Shown one piece after another: positions 41,899-51,137 of a stretch of 64,000 nt of DNA; positions within the stretch are counted from its first letter, which is position 1, and the number at the start of each line of letters is the position of its first letter. The translations under genes and the position numbers were made by a program. The notes below the pieces were generated by a model that saw only the letters and a program-made list of their open reading frames with translations, did not search any database and had not been told where the DNA came from. This DNA is from Pollutibacter soli (GTDB lineage Bacteria; Bacteroidota; Bacteroidia; Chitinophagales; Chitinophagaceae): positions 124,001-188,000 of the forward strand of contig JARJHS010000008.1 in NCBI GenBank assembly GCA_029269725.1, in the 5' to 3' direction.

Positions 41899-44163
41899 CT
41901 TTTTCGCAAATTGCGAACGAATCACATTCAATGCCCCACCGGCTTTAAACCATTCAATCTGCTGCTCATTATAAGTATGTAACACTTTAAATTCATCGGT
42001 CTTACCATCAGGGTGCGTACAGAGAATTGTCAGCGGTTTACCGGGAGCGAATGTTGTGAGACCAATGATATCGATAGTATCATCTTCGAGTATCTTATCA
42101 TAGTCTTCTTTTACGGCGAATGTCAATGCGAGCATTCCCTGTTTTTTAAGATTGGTTTCATGTATACGTGCGAAGCTTCTTACAAGAATAGCTCTTACCC
42201 CGAGATGTCTTGGTTCCATTGCAGCGTGTTCACGGCTTGAACCCTCACCATAGTTTTCATCACCGACAACGATGGATCCGATGCCTGCAGCTTTATATGC
42301 TCTTGCGGTGGCAGGAACGGCCATATATTCACCTGTGATCTGGTTTTGTACCAGGTCGGTTTTGTCATTGAAAAAGTTCACGGCCCCAATCAGCATATTG
42401 TTCGAGATATTATCCAGGTGACCGCGGAATTTCAACCAGGGGCCTGCCATCGAAATATGATCTGTAGTACATTTTCCTTTTGCCTTGATCAGCAATTTCA
42501 ATCCTTTCAGATCGGTACCTTCCCATGCTGCGAATGGTTCAAGTAATTGCAGGCGCTGTGACTCCGGGCTGACAATTACGGATACTTTGCTTCCATCTTT
42601 TGCAGGTGCCTGGTAACCGGGATCATCAACAGCAAAACCTTTTGGAGGCAATTCATATCCTGTCGGTTCAGCCAGTTTTACTGATTCTCCTTTTTCATTT
42701 ATGAGTGTATCGGTAACCGGATTGAATGCGATAGTACCTGCAATTGCCATAGCTGTTACAACTTCAGGAGAAGCAACAAAGGCATGTGTACTTGCCAAAC
42801 CATCATTTCTTTTTGCAAAGTTCCTGTTGAAGGAGGTAATGATGGTATTTTTTCTGTTGGGATCATCGATATGCCTTGCCCACTGTCCTATGCAGGGACC
42901 GCATGCGTTCGCGAGCACGACTCCACCAACTTCCTCAAACTGACGGATGAAACCGTCACGTTCGATAGTGAAACGTACCTGCTCACTGCCAGGGGTAATC
43001 GTAAATTCAGAGTTTGCTTTCAGTCCTTTACTTACCGCGTCTTTTACGATAGATGCAGAACGGCTGATATCTTCATATGATGAATTTGTACAGCTTCCAA
43101 TCAATGCTACTTCCAGTTTTGCCGGCCATCCATTTTTTTCGACGGCAGTTTTAATTGCTGAGACCGGTGTAGCGAGATCCGGAGTGAACGGTCCATTCAC
43201 GTAGGGTTCGAGTTCGTTCAGATTTAATTCGAGAACCTGGTCGTAGTAAGCAGACGGATCAGCATATACTTCAGCATCAGGACGCAAATGATCTCTTACG
43301 CCATCAGCAAGTGCTGCAACTTCTTCGCGACCTGTAGATTTAAGATAGGCTGCCATTTTCTCGTCGTATGCAAACAATGAACATGTTGCCCCGATTTCAG
43401 CACCCATGTTACAGATCGTTCCTTTTCCCGTTGCACTAAGACTATCGGCACCTTCGCCAAAATATTCGACAATAGCACCAGTTCCACCTTTTACCGTCAG
43501 CTGACCAGCTACCCAAAGAATTACGTCTTTCGCAGAAGTCCAGCCACTCATTTTACCAGTCAGTTTAACACCGATCAGTTTCGGCATCTTTAATTCCCAG
43601 GGAAGGCCTGCCATAACATCCACCGCATCTGCTCCTCCAACACCGATTGCCACCATCCCGAGACCGCCCGCATTGGGCGTATGTGAATCAGTACCGATCA
43701 TCATACCACCTGGGAAAGCGTAATTTTCAAGCACTACCTGGTGAATGATTCCAGCACCCGCGCGCCAGAAACCGATGCCATATTTATTGGAAATTGAAGC
43801 GAGGAAGTCGTACACTTCTTTGTTTACATCGAGGGCTGTCTTAAGGTCTTCTGCAGCTCCCACTTTAGCCTGTACCAGGTGATCGCAATGTACAGTGCTT
43901 GGAACGGCAACCTTATCCCGACCGCAGGTCATAAACTGTAAAAGGGCCATCTGGGCGGTAGCATCCTGCATTGCCACCCGATCCGGCGCAAAATCAACAT
44001 AATCCACACCCCGTTCATAAGGCCTGTTTGCCGGTTGTGAAAGATGGGCGTATAATATTTTTTCAGCGAGCGTTAAAGGCTTGCCAACAATTTTCCTGGC
44101 AGCGTCAATTTTTCCGGGGAGTTCAGCGTACAATTTCTTAATGAGATCGAGATCGAAAACCAT
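41896..44163 (-). CDS. acnA: aconitate hydratase (mitochondrial-type)
   Basis: A 755-residue TCA-cycle enzyme that isomerises citrate to isocitrate through a [4Fe-4S] cluster. Cluster cysteines are in [11 protein letters not shown] (one) and [11 protein letters not shown] (two). [20 protein letters not shown] and [20 protein letters not shown] are the active-site His/Asp region, and [20 protein letters not shown] is the swivel domain with catalytic Ser and Arg. Length and sequence resemble mitochondrial aconitase and not the roughly 890-residue bacterial AcnA or the AcnB type; the symbol is therefore used loosely. The start is ATG 44163. Three kinds of heptad repeat and a terminator follow it. 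Confidence 0.96.
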   Translation of the reverse strand: MVFDLDLIKKLYAELPGKIDAARKIVGKPLTLAEKILYAHLSQPANRPYERGVDYVDFAPDRVAMQDATAQMALLQFMTCGRDKVAVPSTVHCDHLVQAKVGAAEDLKTALDVNKEVYDFLASISNKYGIGFWRAGAGIIHQVVLENYAFPGGMMIGTDSHTPNAGGLGMVAIGVGGADAVDVMAGLPWELKMPKLIGVKLTGKMSGWTSAKDVILWVAGQLTVKGGTGAIVEYFGEGADSLSATGKGTICNMGAEIGATCSLFAYDEKMAAYLKSTGREEVAALADGVRDHLRPDAEVYADPSAYYDQVLELNLNELEPYVNGPFTPDLATPVSAIKTAVEKNGWPAKLEVALIGSCTNSSYEDISRSASIVKDAVSKGLKANSEFTITPGSEQVRFTIERDGFIRQFEEVGGVVLANACGPCIGQWARHIDDPNRKNTIITSFNRNFAKRNDGLASTHAFVASPEVVTAMAIAGTIAFNPVTDTLINEKGESVKLAEPTGYELPPKGFAVDDPGYQAPAKDGSKVSVIVSPESQRLQLLEPFAAWEGTDLKGLKLLIKAKGKCTTDHISMAGPWLKFRGHLDNISNNMLIGAVNFFNDKTDLVQNQITGEYMAVPATARAYKAAGIGSIVVGDENYGEGSSREHAAMEPRHLGVRAILVRSFARIHETNLKKQGMLALTFAVKEDYDKILEDDTIDIIGLTTFAPGKPLTILCTHPDGKTDEFKVLHTYNEQQIEWFKAGGALNVIRSQFAKK

Positions 44164-44302
44164 GGGTTACAATTTTTTATATGTGCCCGCCGGTTCAGGA
44201 TGGAGGTATTCAGGCGCAGAACATGAGCGGGCTGAAAAGTGATGCGAATGTAAAGAAAAGACTATGGGCTACCAAGCGTTCGTTAAATAAAAAAGGAATA
44301 AC

Positions 44303-44310
44303 TAAATTTG
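44303..44310 (+). promoter_or_regulatory. -7 element for pspC-like gene (near-leaderless)
   Basis: TAAATTTG is a perfect TAnnTTTG only 4 nt before the start codon at 44315. Transcription would begin at or within a few bases of the ATG. Confidence 0.6.
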
Positions 44311-44314
44311 AATT

Positions 44315-44536
44315 ATGAACCGGTTTAAGCAATTTGTCGAATGGCAGGCCTTCGGGGTTTGCAGCAGGATCGGTGAAATCATGGGTATTTCCACCCTTAC
44401 GATACGGAAATATTTTATCTATATTTCCTTCATTACAATGGGCTCCCCCGTAATCTTATATTTATTTCTGGCTTTTTGGATGAATATTAAGAACTATATT
44501 ACCAAAGCAAGGAGAAATCCGCTGCGGTATTTATAA
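44315..44536 (+). CDS. PspC-domain membrane protein
   Basis: A 73-residue protein with a PspC-like domain: FGVCSRIGEIMGISTLTIRK (the variant of the G-V-C-x-G-x-A-x-x-x-G motif) followed by a helix at about 35-55, ISFITMGSPVILYLFLAFWM. PspC family members are small inner-membrane regulators in envelope stress. There is no pspA or pspB nearby. It is the first gene of a probable operon with two AraC-type regulators, the next gene starting 23 nt downstream. Confidence 0.85.
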   Translation: MNRFKQFVEWQAFGVCSRIGEIMGISTLTIRKYFIYISFITMGSPVILYLFLAFWMNIKNYITKARRNPLRYL

Positions 44537-44559
44537 CAGCCAGGATTAAAATGTAGCCG

Positions 44560-45546
44560 GTGTTTGAATTCAGTTTTGATCACTCAGATTTTGTTACATT
44601 GTTGAAGGACTTTGCAGCACAGCTTGGCGCTAAGCTGCAGGGAAACACTTTGTATTTTGAACCCTCACAGGGCGAAGGCTATATTACTGCATCCAATCTG
44701 CCAAATGGTTTAAGCATTCTCATTTCGAGCAATTGCACCGAATTCGACACCTTTCTTCATCGAAGAGCCAGTCATGACCTGGGATACATTTTAAATTTTG
44801 ATGAAATCTTCATTCGTAGTCAGTACATGGAAATCATCAATAAATTTAAAGCAGACTATCCTCCGCCGTTCTTTTCCGGGGTCGTTCTGAATACAACACT
44901 TTTTGACAAAGTGACCATCAGCAGCCGGGGTAATGGAATGAGAGTTATTAAATGCCTGTTCGATGCAAGGTGGATGTCAAAGTACCTCGGCATTGAGAAA
45001 AATGATGAGGTATTGACAAAATATCTCTCGCTTCGTGCGCGTAACCTGAATTTTGAACCGATGGATGCGGAGTACCGCATGCTGGTCAACGAGATTTTTC
45101 ATCTTGATCCTGAAAATCCATTGTTCAATACGATCACAGAGAACAGGATCATGATGCTGATTGAGCTCTTTTTCATCCGCACATATCATCGGTCAGCAGA
45201 TCTGAAACCTTTGCGGTTTAATGAAAAAGATATTTTTCGTTTGATGGAAATCGAAAGTGCATTGGTTCATGATTTCTCAAAAGCTCCTCCAACAGTCGAA
45301 GAGCTGGCGGAAAAACATACGATCGGCGTTTCAAAATTAAAACGGCAGTTCAAGATGGTATATGGTAAACCGGTATACGAGTATTACCAGAAATTCCGCA
45401 TGGAAAAAGCCAAGCAGCTCCTCCTCTCAGGTCAGTATGCGGTTAAGGAAGTAGGCTATCGCCTGGGGTACCAGAACCTCAGCAATTTTGCCAGCGCCTT
45501 TAAAAAAGAGTTTGGTGTTCTGCCCAGCGATCTCAAAAAGATCTGA
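44560..45546 (+). CDS. AraC-family transcriptional regulator, paralog 1
   Basis: A 328-residue regulator starting GTG 44560. The C-terminal 100 residues (about 228-328) hold two HTH motifs: PPTVEELAEKHTIGVSKLKR and the AraC signature KEVGYRLGYQNLSNFASAFK with KKEFGVLPSDLKKI. The N-terminal 220 residues have no recognised cupin motif (FDHSDFVTLLKDFAAQLGAK, GEGYITASNLPNGLSILISS) but are shared with the next gene, including ENRIMMLIELFF. A ligand is not known. It follows pspC-like gene after 23 nt. Together with paralog 2 it forms a tandem pair. Confidence 0.9.
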   Translation: MFEFSFDHSDFVTLLKDFAAQLGAKLQGNTLYFEPSQGEGYITASNLPNGLSILISSNCTEFDTFLHRRASHDLGYILNFDEIFIRSQYMEIINKFKADYPPPFFSGVVLNTTLFDKVTISSRGNGMRVIKCLFDARWMSKYLGIEKNDEVLTKYLSLRARNLNFEPMDAEYRMLVNEIFHLDPENPLFNTITENRIMMLIELFFIRTYHRSADLKPLRFNEKDIFRLMEIESALVHDFSKAPPTVEELAEKHTIGVSKLKRQFKMVYGKPVYEYYQKFRMEKAKQLLLSGQYAVKEVGYRLGYQNLSNFASAFKKEFGVLPSDLKKI

Positions 45547-45594
45547 CCGGATATAACCGTTAAGTGGTATAGGAATCTTGCCATTTTTAATCAC

Positions 45595-45602
45595 TAAATT
45601 TG
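45595..45602 (+). promoter_or_regulatory. -7 element for AraC paralog 2
   Basis: TAAATTTG, an exact TAnnTTTG, covers the upstream in-frame TTG (45600). The real start must therefore be downstream, which supports GTG 45636. Confidence 0.65.
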
Positions 45603-45635
45603 TGCTGTTCTCCCCAAACGCCAAAAACTCTTCCC

Positions 45636-46634
45636 GTGATACGGTTCAGGTATGCAATATCAACCTTCCCTAATTTCCTATCTGAAATGGGTAAACAATT
45701 TGGAGCTACGGTTGAAAATAATACGTTGACTTTACCCGAGTCTATCGGTCATGGCTACCTGAAATCAGTGGATCTTCCCAATGGTCTGCAGGCGCTCATC
45801 GGGGATTTCACTCTGCATCAGGATTTACTCATTGAAAGGTCCAAAACAAACATGGAATACTATGTTTTCATCTGCGACCGTGTAACCAACCATAAGAAAT
45901 TATATGTTGATGTTGACCAGGACAGGATGGAAGGGAAGAGTCAACGGATGGAAGTGATGTATCTCCTGAGTTTTCTTTCTGATCTGAATCAGTTTGCTTC
46001 TGCAGGCACACACCTTGAATCTATACGGGTAATCATCAGCAGGGAGTGGCTCGCTCGCTATCTCCGGATAGATCAGCTGGAAAATGTTTTGCAACGATAT
46101 CTTTCACTCAAAGCCAAAAGTATACATATCCGTGAAATGGATTTTGAAACAAAAACGCTGATGAATGAAATTCTGAATCCGCCCAATGTTTCTCCTGTAG
46201 AAACTGCTTTTCTGCAGAACAGGATTATGATGATGGTTGAAAATTTTTTCTCGTGGATGTATGATCAGCTTTCAGTAATGGAAATGCAGATTCATATGAC
46301 CAGGGATGAAATTGAACAAATGATGAAAGTGGAGGAGTCACTCACCGGAGATCTGTCAAATGCGCCTACCATAAAACAATTATCTGTTCAGGCTGCAATG
46401 AGTCCTTCTAAACTAAAGAAGCAGTTTAAGGATGTCTACGGATTCCCCATTTATGAATATTTTCAGAAGAAAAGAATGGAGAAGGCGCGTGCCATGTTGC
46501 TCGAAGGCAACCGTACTATTAAAGCAGTGGGAAGAGAACTCGGCTTCTCCAATCTGAGTAATTTTTCCGTGGCGTTTAGAAAAGAACATCAATTATTACC
46601 CAGCGAGCTCCTGAAAATCAGAGAAGAAAGTTGA
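45636..46634 (+). CDS. AraC-family transcriptional regulator, paralog 2
   Basis: A 332-residue paralog of the preceding regulator. GTG 45636 (VIRFRYAISTFPNFLSEM) aligns with the start of paralog 1 and lies after its own promoter element. Matching blocks: GHGYLKSVDLPNGLQALIGD, ENRIMMLIELFF here as QNRIMMMVENFFSWM, and the C-terminal AraC domain (APTIKQLSVQAAMSPSKLKK, FPIYEYFQKKRMEKARAMLL, AVGRELGFSNLSNFSVAFRK). The two HTH motifs are intact. The pair may form heterodimers or read related signals. No target genes can be named. Confidence 0.9.
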   Translation: MIRFRYAISTFPNFLSEMGKQFGATVENNTLTLPESIGHGYLKSVDLPNGLQALIGDFTLHQDLLIERSKTNMEYYVFICDRVTNHKKLYVDVDQDRMEGKSQRMEVMYLLSFLSDLNQFASAGTHLESIRVIISREWLARYLRIDQLENVLQRYLSLKAKSIHIREMDFETKTLMNEILNPPNVSPVETAFLQNRIMMMVENFFSWMYDQLSVMEMQIHMTRDEIEQMMKVEESLTGDLSNAPTIKQLSVQAAMSPSKLKKQFKDVYGFPIYEYFQKKRMEKARAMLLEGNRTIKAVGRELGFSNLSNFSVAFRKEHQLLPSELLKIREES

Positions 46635-47140
46635 ACGGTCGTTCAATTAAATTCCCCAGGGCGCAATCATTCTTCAATTCATCCTGCTGCCTTTGTCCAT
46701 CTAAGTTGTTCAAGTAGTTTTCCCCAATTTTTATTTTCTTATATTTTTCAGTCGGACGGTTAAACATTGAATTTCAAAGTTTTAAAAATTACTGGGCTAA
46801 ATCGATCAGTTCATATCATCATTTGCGGGCATTTATTTGGCCGACCTCGGTACATCATTCTGATTTTTAGCATTGTATTTGTTAACTGTATAAAATCTTC
46901 TATGAAAACCAAAAATGGGGAAGGTTGGTTAAGGCTTTTTCCGCCTTCCCTTAATCCAAATCCTTTGAAAGAAACAATCTGTATTCCTTTTGTGCGGGGT
47001 CGTTACCATTACAGGCCCTGGCATTTTGGGTAGGCTTTGGTTCCCGTTTTTAATTTCCACCATCTGTGTTAACCAATCCCTATGAAAATTTGCCTCTGTA
47101 ATCCCTGATCCTATTTTGTTATCCTGACACCTGGAAATAA
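46635..47140. other. long intergenic stretch without called gene
   Basis: About 500 bp after AraC paralog 2. It contains a GGGAAGG...CCTTCCC hairpin (46918-46950) with an 18-20-base loop and no credible ORF. A structured RNA is possible, but nothing matched 6S, SRP, tmRNA or RNase P in my reading. Confidence 0.4.
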
Positions 47141-47174
47141 AAAAAAAGTCCCGTAGGTAAGCGGGACTTTTTTT
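47141..47174. terminator. bidirectional terminator
   Basis: AAAAAAAGTCCCG, an eight-base loop, CGGGACTTTTTTT. It ends whatever transcript crosses 46635-47140 and is itself a sign that this region is transcribed. Confidence 0.85.
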
Positions 47175-47324
47175 CGTAAAAAATAAGTGGTGATTACTGA
47201 GAAATAAAAGTTCGAGCTCGATTGGTGAAGGGTAATAGTACAACCAGAAGGACCAGCAGAAAGCAGATTGTTGAAACACGAAGTAAACAATCAACCAACC
47301 GTTAACGACTGGCTATAACTGGGC

Positions 47325-47590
47325 TTTACAGTTGATTGTACAAATCCTGGTCGACATGGAATTACAAAGGAATTTTGGTGTTAGCTCCTGGACGGATCTA
47401 AAAGTTAAGGCGTTAAATTCCTTGCACCTGGTTGACTTAGGCTTTCTGTCTGAACCTGGTCTCCGACTAGTCTACATTTCCGCAAAATGCAGCAGTTCAA
47501 CGACCAACGAATAACGAACAACCAACAACGACGAACGAACAACGCCGCTCTGACTAAATCAGCAGCACCAAATTAAATAGTGTGGCCCGA
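47325..47590. repeat. dispersed ~290-bp repeat, copy 2 (with heptad array)
   Basis: Diverged copy of 33777-34075 in the same orientation: block with CTTGCACCTGGTTGACTTAG, then array, then the right end with CTCTGACTAAATCAGCAGC. Reading frames are interrupted, so it is non-coding. Confidence 0.75.
47497..47545. repeat. heptad array, AACGAAC family
   Basis: Less regular than copy 1: AACGACC, AACGAAT, AACGAAC, AACCAAC, AACGACG, AACGAAC. Same place within the dispersed repeat as the array at 33956-34037. Confidence 0.75.
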
Positions 47591-47685
47591 TAAATTTTAG
47601 CCGCCAGTGAAAACCATAAGGTGCTGCGATTAACATTCTCATCAATACTTCTATGCAGTTAGTTTAAAAGTCCGATAAGCCGGAA

Positions 47686-48507
47686 TTAAATGACGGCTTT
47701 CCGAATTCTGATCAGTTGCCCAAGCAAACTCTCCAGCAAATCCAGTTTCAGCATATTGGCTCCATCGCTTTTGGCGACAGCCGGATTGGGATGGGTCTCT
47801 ATAAAAAGTCCATCAACTCCCGATGCTATTGCTGCCTTGGCGATTGTACTGATGAGTTGAGGATTTCCACCGGTAACGCCACTTATCTGATTAGGCTGTT
47901 GCAGTGAATGCGTACAATCCATCACTACGGGATATCCAAATTTTTTCATCGCGGGGATATTGCGATAATCGACAACCAGGTCCTGGTAGCCAAATGTTGT
48001 TCCGCGTTCCGTGAGCATGATCTTTTCGTTTCCCGCATTTTTAATTTTCTCCACTGCAAAACGCATGGATTCACCACTGAGGAACTGGCCTTTCTTTACA
48101 TTCACAACTTTGCCTGTCTCGGCAGCGGCAACGAGCAGGTCAGTCTGCCGGCATAAGAAAGCCGGGATCTGAAGAATATCAGCATATTTCGCCGCAGGCG
48201 CAGCCTCATCATGCGCATGAATATCTGTGGTAACCGGGAGGTGGTATTTTTCTCCGGTTTTTTTAAGATAACCAAGCGCAGTTTCATCGCCAATTCCGGT
48301 AAAAGAATTGGAGCTTGTACGGTTCGCCTTACGATAGGATGATTTAAAAATATAAGGTATTCCCAAATGCTTACAGATAGCTGCCACTTTATCAGCTACT
48401 TCCAGCAGAAGTTCTTCGCTTTCAATAACACAAGGCCCAGCTATCAGAAAAAAATTATGTTCATCGTATGATTGATCTTTGAACAGATCTATTAAAAAAT
48501 CCTGCAT
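47686..48507 (-). CDS. kdsA: 2-dehydro-3-deoxyphosphooctonate aldolase (KDO-8-P synthase)
   Basis: A 273-residue enzyme that condenses phosphoenolpyruvate with arabinose 5-phosphate to make KDO 8-phosphate for lipopolysaccharide. NFFLIAGPCVIESEELLLEV, KSSYRKANRTSSNSFTGIGD, TDIHAHDEAAPAAKYADILQ, IPAFLCRQTDLLVAAAETGK, NVKKGQFLSGESMRFAVEKI and VVMDCTHSLQQPNQISGVTG are all canonical, and DGLFIETHPNPAVAKSDGAN closes the barrel. Length is normal (about 280). It is monocistronic here. The upstream side is a repeat-rich region. Confidence 0.97.
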   Translation of the reverse strand: MQDFLIDLFKDQSYDEHNFFLIAGPCVIESEELLLEVADKVAAICKHLGIPYIFKSSYRKANRTSSNSFTGIGDETALGYLKKTGEKYHLPVTTDIHAHDEAAPAAKYADILQIPAFLCRQTDLLVAAAETGKVVNVKKGQFLSGESMRFAVEKIKNAGNEKIMLTERGTTFGYQDLVVDYRNIPAMKKFGYPVVMDCTHSLQQPNQISGVTGGNPQLISTIAKAAIASGVDGLFIETHPNPAVAKSDGANMLKLDLLESLLGQLIRIRKAVI

Positions 48508-49020
48508 GTCGCAAATATACAGACCTCGCAGGTTTTAAAACCTGCGGGGTGTAAGACCTGGCAGGTCTTACACCTAGGAGGTCTTAGACCTAGGAGGTCT
48601 CAGACCTCCCAGGTTGGGGTCCCTGAATTCCCAGCCAAACCATCCCATCTGTCACGAAAATCCTGGCGTTGACACCTGCACACCCACTTTGGCACTAAAG
48701 ATTTTGTGCGCCTTTAGCCTTAAAAGACCAACCTTTCCACTAAAACCTTCAAGGTTTAAGACCTGGCAGGTCTATTAGACCTGGGAGGTCTCAGACCTTC
48801 CAGGTTGGGGTCCCTGAATTCCCAGCAAAACCATCCCATCTGTCACGAAAATCCTGGCGTTGACACCTGCACACCCACTTTGGCACTCCACATTTTTTGC
48901 TCCTTTAGCCTTAAAAGGCCAACCTTTCCACAAATACCTTCAAGGTTTAAGACCTGGCAGGTCTATTAAACCTGGGAGGTCTCAGACCTCCCAGGTTGGC
49001 TGTCTGCCGCTACCAAACCT
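48508..49020. repeat. 191-bp tandem direct repeats with GACCTGGCAGGT-type palindromes
   Basis: Two complete units (48612-48802 and 48803-48993) with a 191-bp period and partial units on each side. Each contains GGGGTCCCTGAATTCCCAG, TGTCACGAAAATCCTGGCGT, ACCTGCACACCCACTTTGGC, a TTTAGCCTTAAAAG segment and a terminal palindrome GACCTGGGAGGTCTCAGACC. A first stretch (48519-48606) is built of short palindromes such as ACCTCGCAGG/CCTGCGGGGT. No ORF passes through it. This is the entire 555-bp gap between kdsA and the dehydrogenase gene. Confidence 0.88.
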
Positions 49021-49033
49021 CGAAGGTTTTATA

Positions 49034-49041
49034 TAGGTTTG
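49034..49041 (+). promoter_or_regulatory. -7 element of the threonine dehydrogenase gene
   Basis: TAGGTTTG is a full match to TAnnTTTG, 22 nt before the ATG. Between it and the ATG lies a small heptad run, CAGCTCT, CAACTCT, GAACTAT (49042-49062). Confidence 0.6.
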
Positions 49042-49062
49042 CAGCTCTCAACTCTGAACTAT
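49042..49062. repeat. short heptad array, CAACTCT family
   Basis: Three units (CAGCTCT, CAACTCT, GAACTAT) fill the leader between promoter and start codon of the dehydrogenase gene. Confidence 0.5.
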
Positions 49063-50007
49063 ATGATAAAAGATAAGATACTGGTGATTGGCGCTTCCGG
49101 ACAGATTGGTGTTGAACTTACCCTGGCATTGAGAAATATTTACGGGGGGGCAAATGTCGTCGCCTCCGATCTGCGGGAGCAGAATCCACTCCTGGAAGGA
49201 ACTGGTCCATATGTGAGCCTGGACGTGATGAACAAGGAAATGCTCCACGTGCAGGTGATCCGTCAGAATATCACACAGATATATCTTCTGGCCGCAATAC
49301 TTTCCGCGACCGGTGAAAAAAATCCTCCATTGGCCTGGCATCTGAATATGCAGGGGCTGCTGAATGTACTCGACATCGCGAGAGAAGAAAAACTTCGAAA
49401 AGTTTACTGGCCGAGCAGTATAGCGGTTTTCGGGCCGACATCCCCGAGAGTGATGTGTCCGCAACAGACCATCATCGAGCCTACGACTGTTTACGGTATC
49501 AGTAAGTATGCTGGCGAATTCTGGTGCAACTATTTTCATCAGCGTTATGATGTTGATGTGAGAAGTCTTCGTTATCCGGGGCTGATCAGTTACAAATCTT
49601 CGCCAGGTGGCGGCACTACTGATTATGCCGTTGAGATTTTTCATGAAGCACTAGAAGAGAAAAAATATACTTCCTTCCTGAAAAAGGATACCTATCTCCC
49701 CATGATGTATATGCCTGATGCGATACGGGCAACAATCGAATTGATGGAAGCACCAGCAGATAAATTAACTGTGAGGACATCCTACAATGTTGGAGCTATC
49801 AGTTTTTCACCTGAGGAAATTGGCGCAGAAATAAAAAAGCATATCCCGGAATTTGAATTGAGTTATGAACCAGATTACCGTCAGAAAATTGCAGACAGCT
49901 GGCCGCAAAGTATTGATGACAGTGTTGCCAGAAAAGACTGGGGATGGAAGCCACAATATGATCTCAGTTCCATGACTTCAGAAATGCTGGAGAATCTGCG
50001 AAAGTAA
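49063..50007 (+). CDS. L-threonine 3-dehydrogenase, short-chain (epimerase-like) type
   Basis: A 314-residue NAD-dependent extended SDR protein. ILVIGASGQIGVELTLAL is the dinucleotide motif (G-x-x-G-x-x-G), VYWPSSIAVFG contains the catalytic Ser, and TTVYGISKYAGEFWCNYF has the YxxxK pair. LRYPGLISYKSSPGGGTTDY and AVEIFHEALEEKKY followed by YLPMMYMPDAIRATIELM are characteristic of the SDR-type threonine dehydrogenases described from Flavobacterium and other bacteria. They oxidise L-threonine to 2-amino-3-ketobutyrate. Start ATG 49063 is chosen because the longer frame begins inside the promoter. No 2-amino-3-ketobutyrate ligase gene is adjacent. Confidence 0.88.
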   Translation: MIKDKILVIGASGQIGVELTLALRNIYGGANVVASDLREQNPLLEGTGPYVSLDVMNKEMLHVQVIRQNITQIYLLAAILSATGEKNPPLAWHLNMQGLLNVLDIAREEKLRKVYWPSSIAVFGPTSPRVMCPQQTIIEPTTVYGISKYAGEFWCNYFHQRYDVDVRSLRYPGLISYKSSPGGGTTDYAVEIFHEALEEKKYTSFLKKDTYLPMMYMPDAIRATIELMEAPADKLTVRTSYNVGAISFSPEEIGAEIKKHIPEFELSYEPDYRQKIADSWPQSIDDSVARKDWGWKPQYDLSSMTSEMLENLRK

Positions 50008-50067
50008 AATGTAAACAGTTCCGGGCTATTTGCATCGGCACTCATTTTTGGTTATTTTTATTTGATA

Positions 50068-50409
50068 ATGCTGATCAGGATAACTGCAATATTTTCTATT
50101 TCGTTGTTGCTGATGTTGCAATACGGCAGGATCACCAGCTTTCTGTATTGCGAATGGGAAGCGAAAGTTATTCAACAATTACCTGATTGTGATTGCAGTT
50201 TAATCCTCACCGGTGTATTTGATCAGGACGATGATCATTCAAATACAAACATTTCAGTTTCTTCTGTAAAATTTGCAGATTATGTTCCAACAGTTTTTCA
50301 AATAAACTTTAAATCGCCTCACCGGACTATACAACATTTCAACTTACAGCCCGAAGTGGTTACAAAAGATGGCTTTTGTTCCATCATTCCCAGACCTCCA
50401 CTGGCTTGA
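50068..50409 (+). CDS. small secreted protein of unknown function
   Basis: A 113-residue protein. Residues 1-24 form a hydrophobic signal or anchor (MLIRITAIFSISLLLMLQYG). It has four cysteines, including a LPDCDCSLIL motif, which may bind metal or form disulfides, and ends SIIPRPPLA. Small proteins of this shape, often preceding metal or TonB genes, occur in Bacteroidota, but I do not recognise a named family. ATG 50068 is two codons downstream of an in-frame TTG. Confidence 0.6.
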   Translation: MLIRITAIFSISLLLMLQYGRITSFLYCEWEAKVIQQLPDCDCSLILTGVFDQDDDHSNTNISVSSVKFADYVPTVFQINFKSPHRTIQHFNLQPEVVTKDGFCSIIPRPPLA

Positions 50410-50484
50410 AAAAAAATATTTGTAAATATCTCGCTTCGGTATCCTCCGGAGTGGGTGATTGTTTTATCCATTAAAATACTATTA

Positions 50485-51060
50485 ATGAAAATCAAATATA
50501 TACTGGCAACAGCCAGCTTAGCTGTATTTATATTCAACTCCACATTTGCCCAGGAGACGAAAATCTATCAGAAGATAAAAGATCATTCCGGAAATGAAAT
50601 GCTCCTTGGAAAATGTGATCCATCCGCGTTAAAACAGGAACCGTTTGCAGCCTGGTACTATTCTTCATGGCAGAATTACACTCTTGATTCCATCACATGC
50701 AATTTTATTCGTCCATTGCTGGCAAATAAAAAATTAAAACTTTTCATGGGAACCTGGTGTGACGACAGCAGGAGAGAGGTACCCAGGATATTTAAAATGC
50801 TGGAATGCTGCAATTTCCCGATGGAAAATCTCGAGCTGATCATGGTAAGTAATGCTGACACATTGTACAAACAAAGTCCTTTACATGAAGAACGTGGATT
50901 AAATATCCTGCGCGTTCCAACGATGATCATCTATTCGAACGGAATTGAGACGGGACGAATAGTAGAATTTCCTATGGTGAGTCTTGAAAAAGATTTGCTG
51001 GCAATTCTTCGCGGGCAGAAATATACTTTAAGTTATACCGGGGAAGTAGGTTCGAAATAA
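50485..51060 (+). CDS. secreted thioredoxin-fold protein lacking the second active-site cysteine
   Basis: A 191-residue exported protein (signal MKIKYILATASLAVFIFNST, Phe-Ala). The core is thioredoxin-like: KLFMGTWCDDSRREVPRIFK stands where W-C-x-x-C is expected, but only the first Cys remains (WCDDS). LRVPTMIIYSNGIETGRIVE contains the cis-Pro of the fold. CxxS thioredoxins act as isomerase, reductase on mixed disulfides, or just binders. The frame is open to 50455, but ATG 50485 begins the signal. It may belong with the TlpA-like gene 93 nt downstream. Confidence 0.82.
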   Translation: MKIKYILATASLAVFIFNSTFAQETKIYQKIKDHSGNEMLLGKCDPSALKQEPFAAWYYSSWQNYTLDSITCNFIRPLLANKKLKLFMGTWCDDSRREVPRIFKMLECCNFPMENLELIMVSNADTLYKQSPLHEERGLNILRVPTMIIYSNGIETGRIVEFPMVSLEKDLLAILRGQKYTLSYTGEVGSK

Positions 51061-51137
51061 GAACCAGTGAGGCGATTTTTCAAAAGTTAAAAAAAAGTTT
51101 GGCCCGCCTTAATGAAGGTTGGTCGGCTTTAATATAC

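Noticed and set aside
46767..47294. Two overlapping frames of 88 and 121 codons on opposite strands
   Set aside because: Both are interrupted by or run across the terminator or its surroundings and show no family; the stretch is better treated as intergenic.
48508..49020. Possible CRISPR array or tRNA cluster
   Set aside because: Units are 191 bp and repeated throughout; there are no conserved repeats with variable spacers and no cloverleaf.
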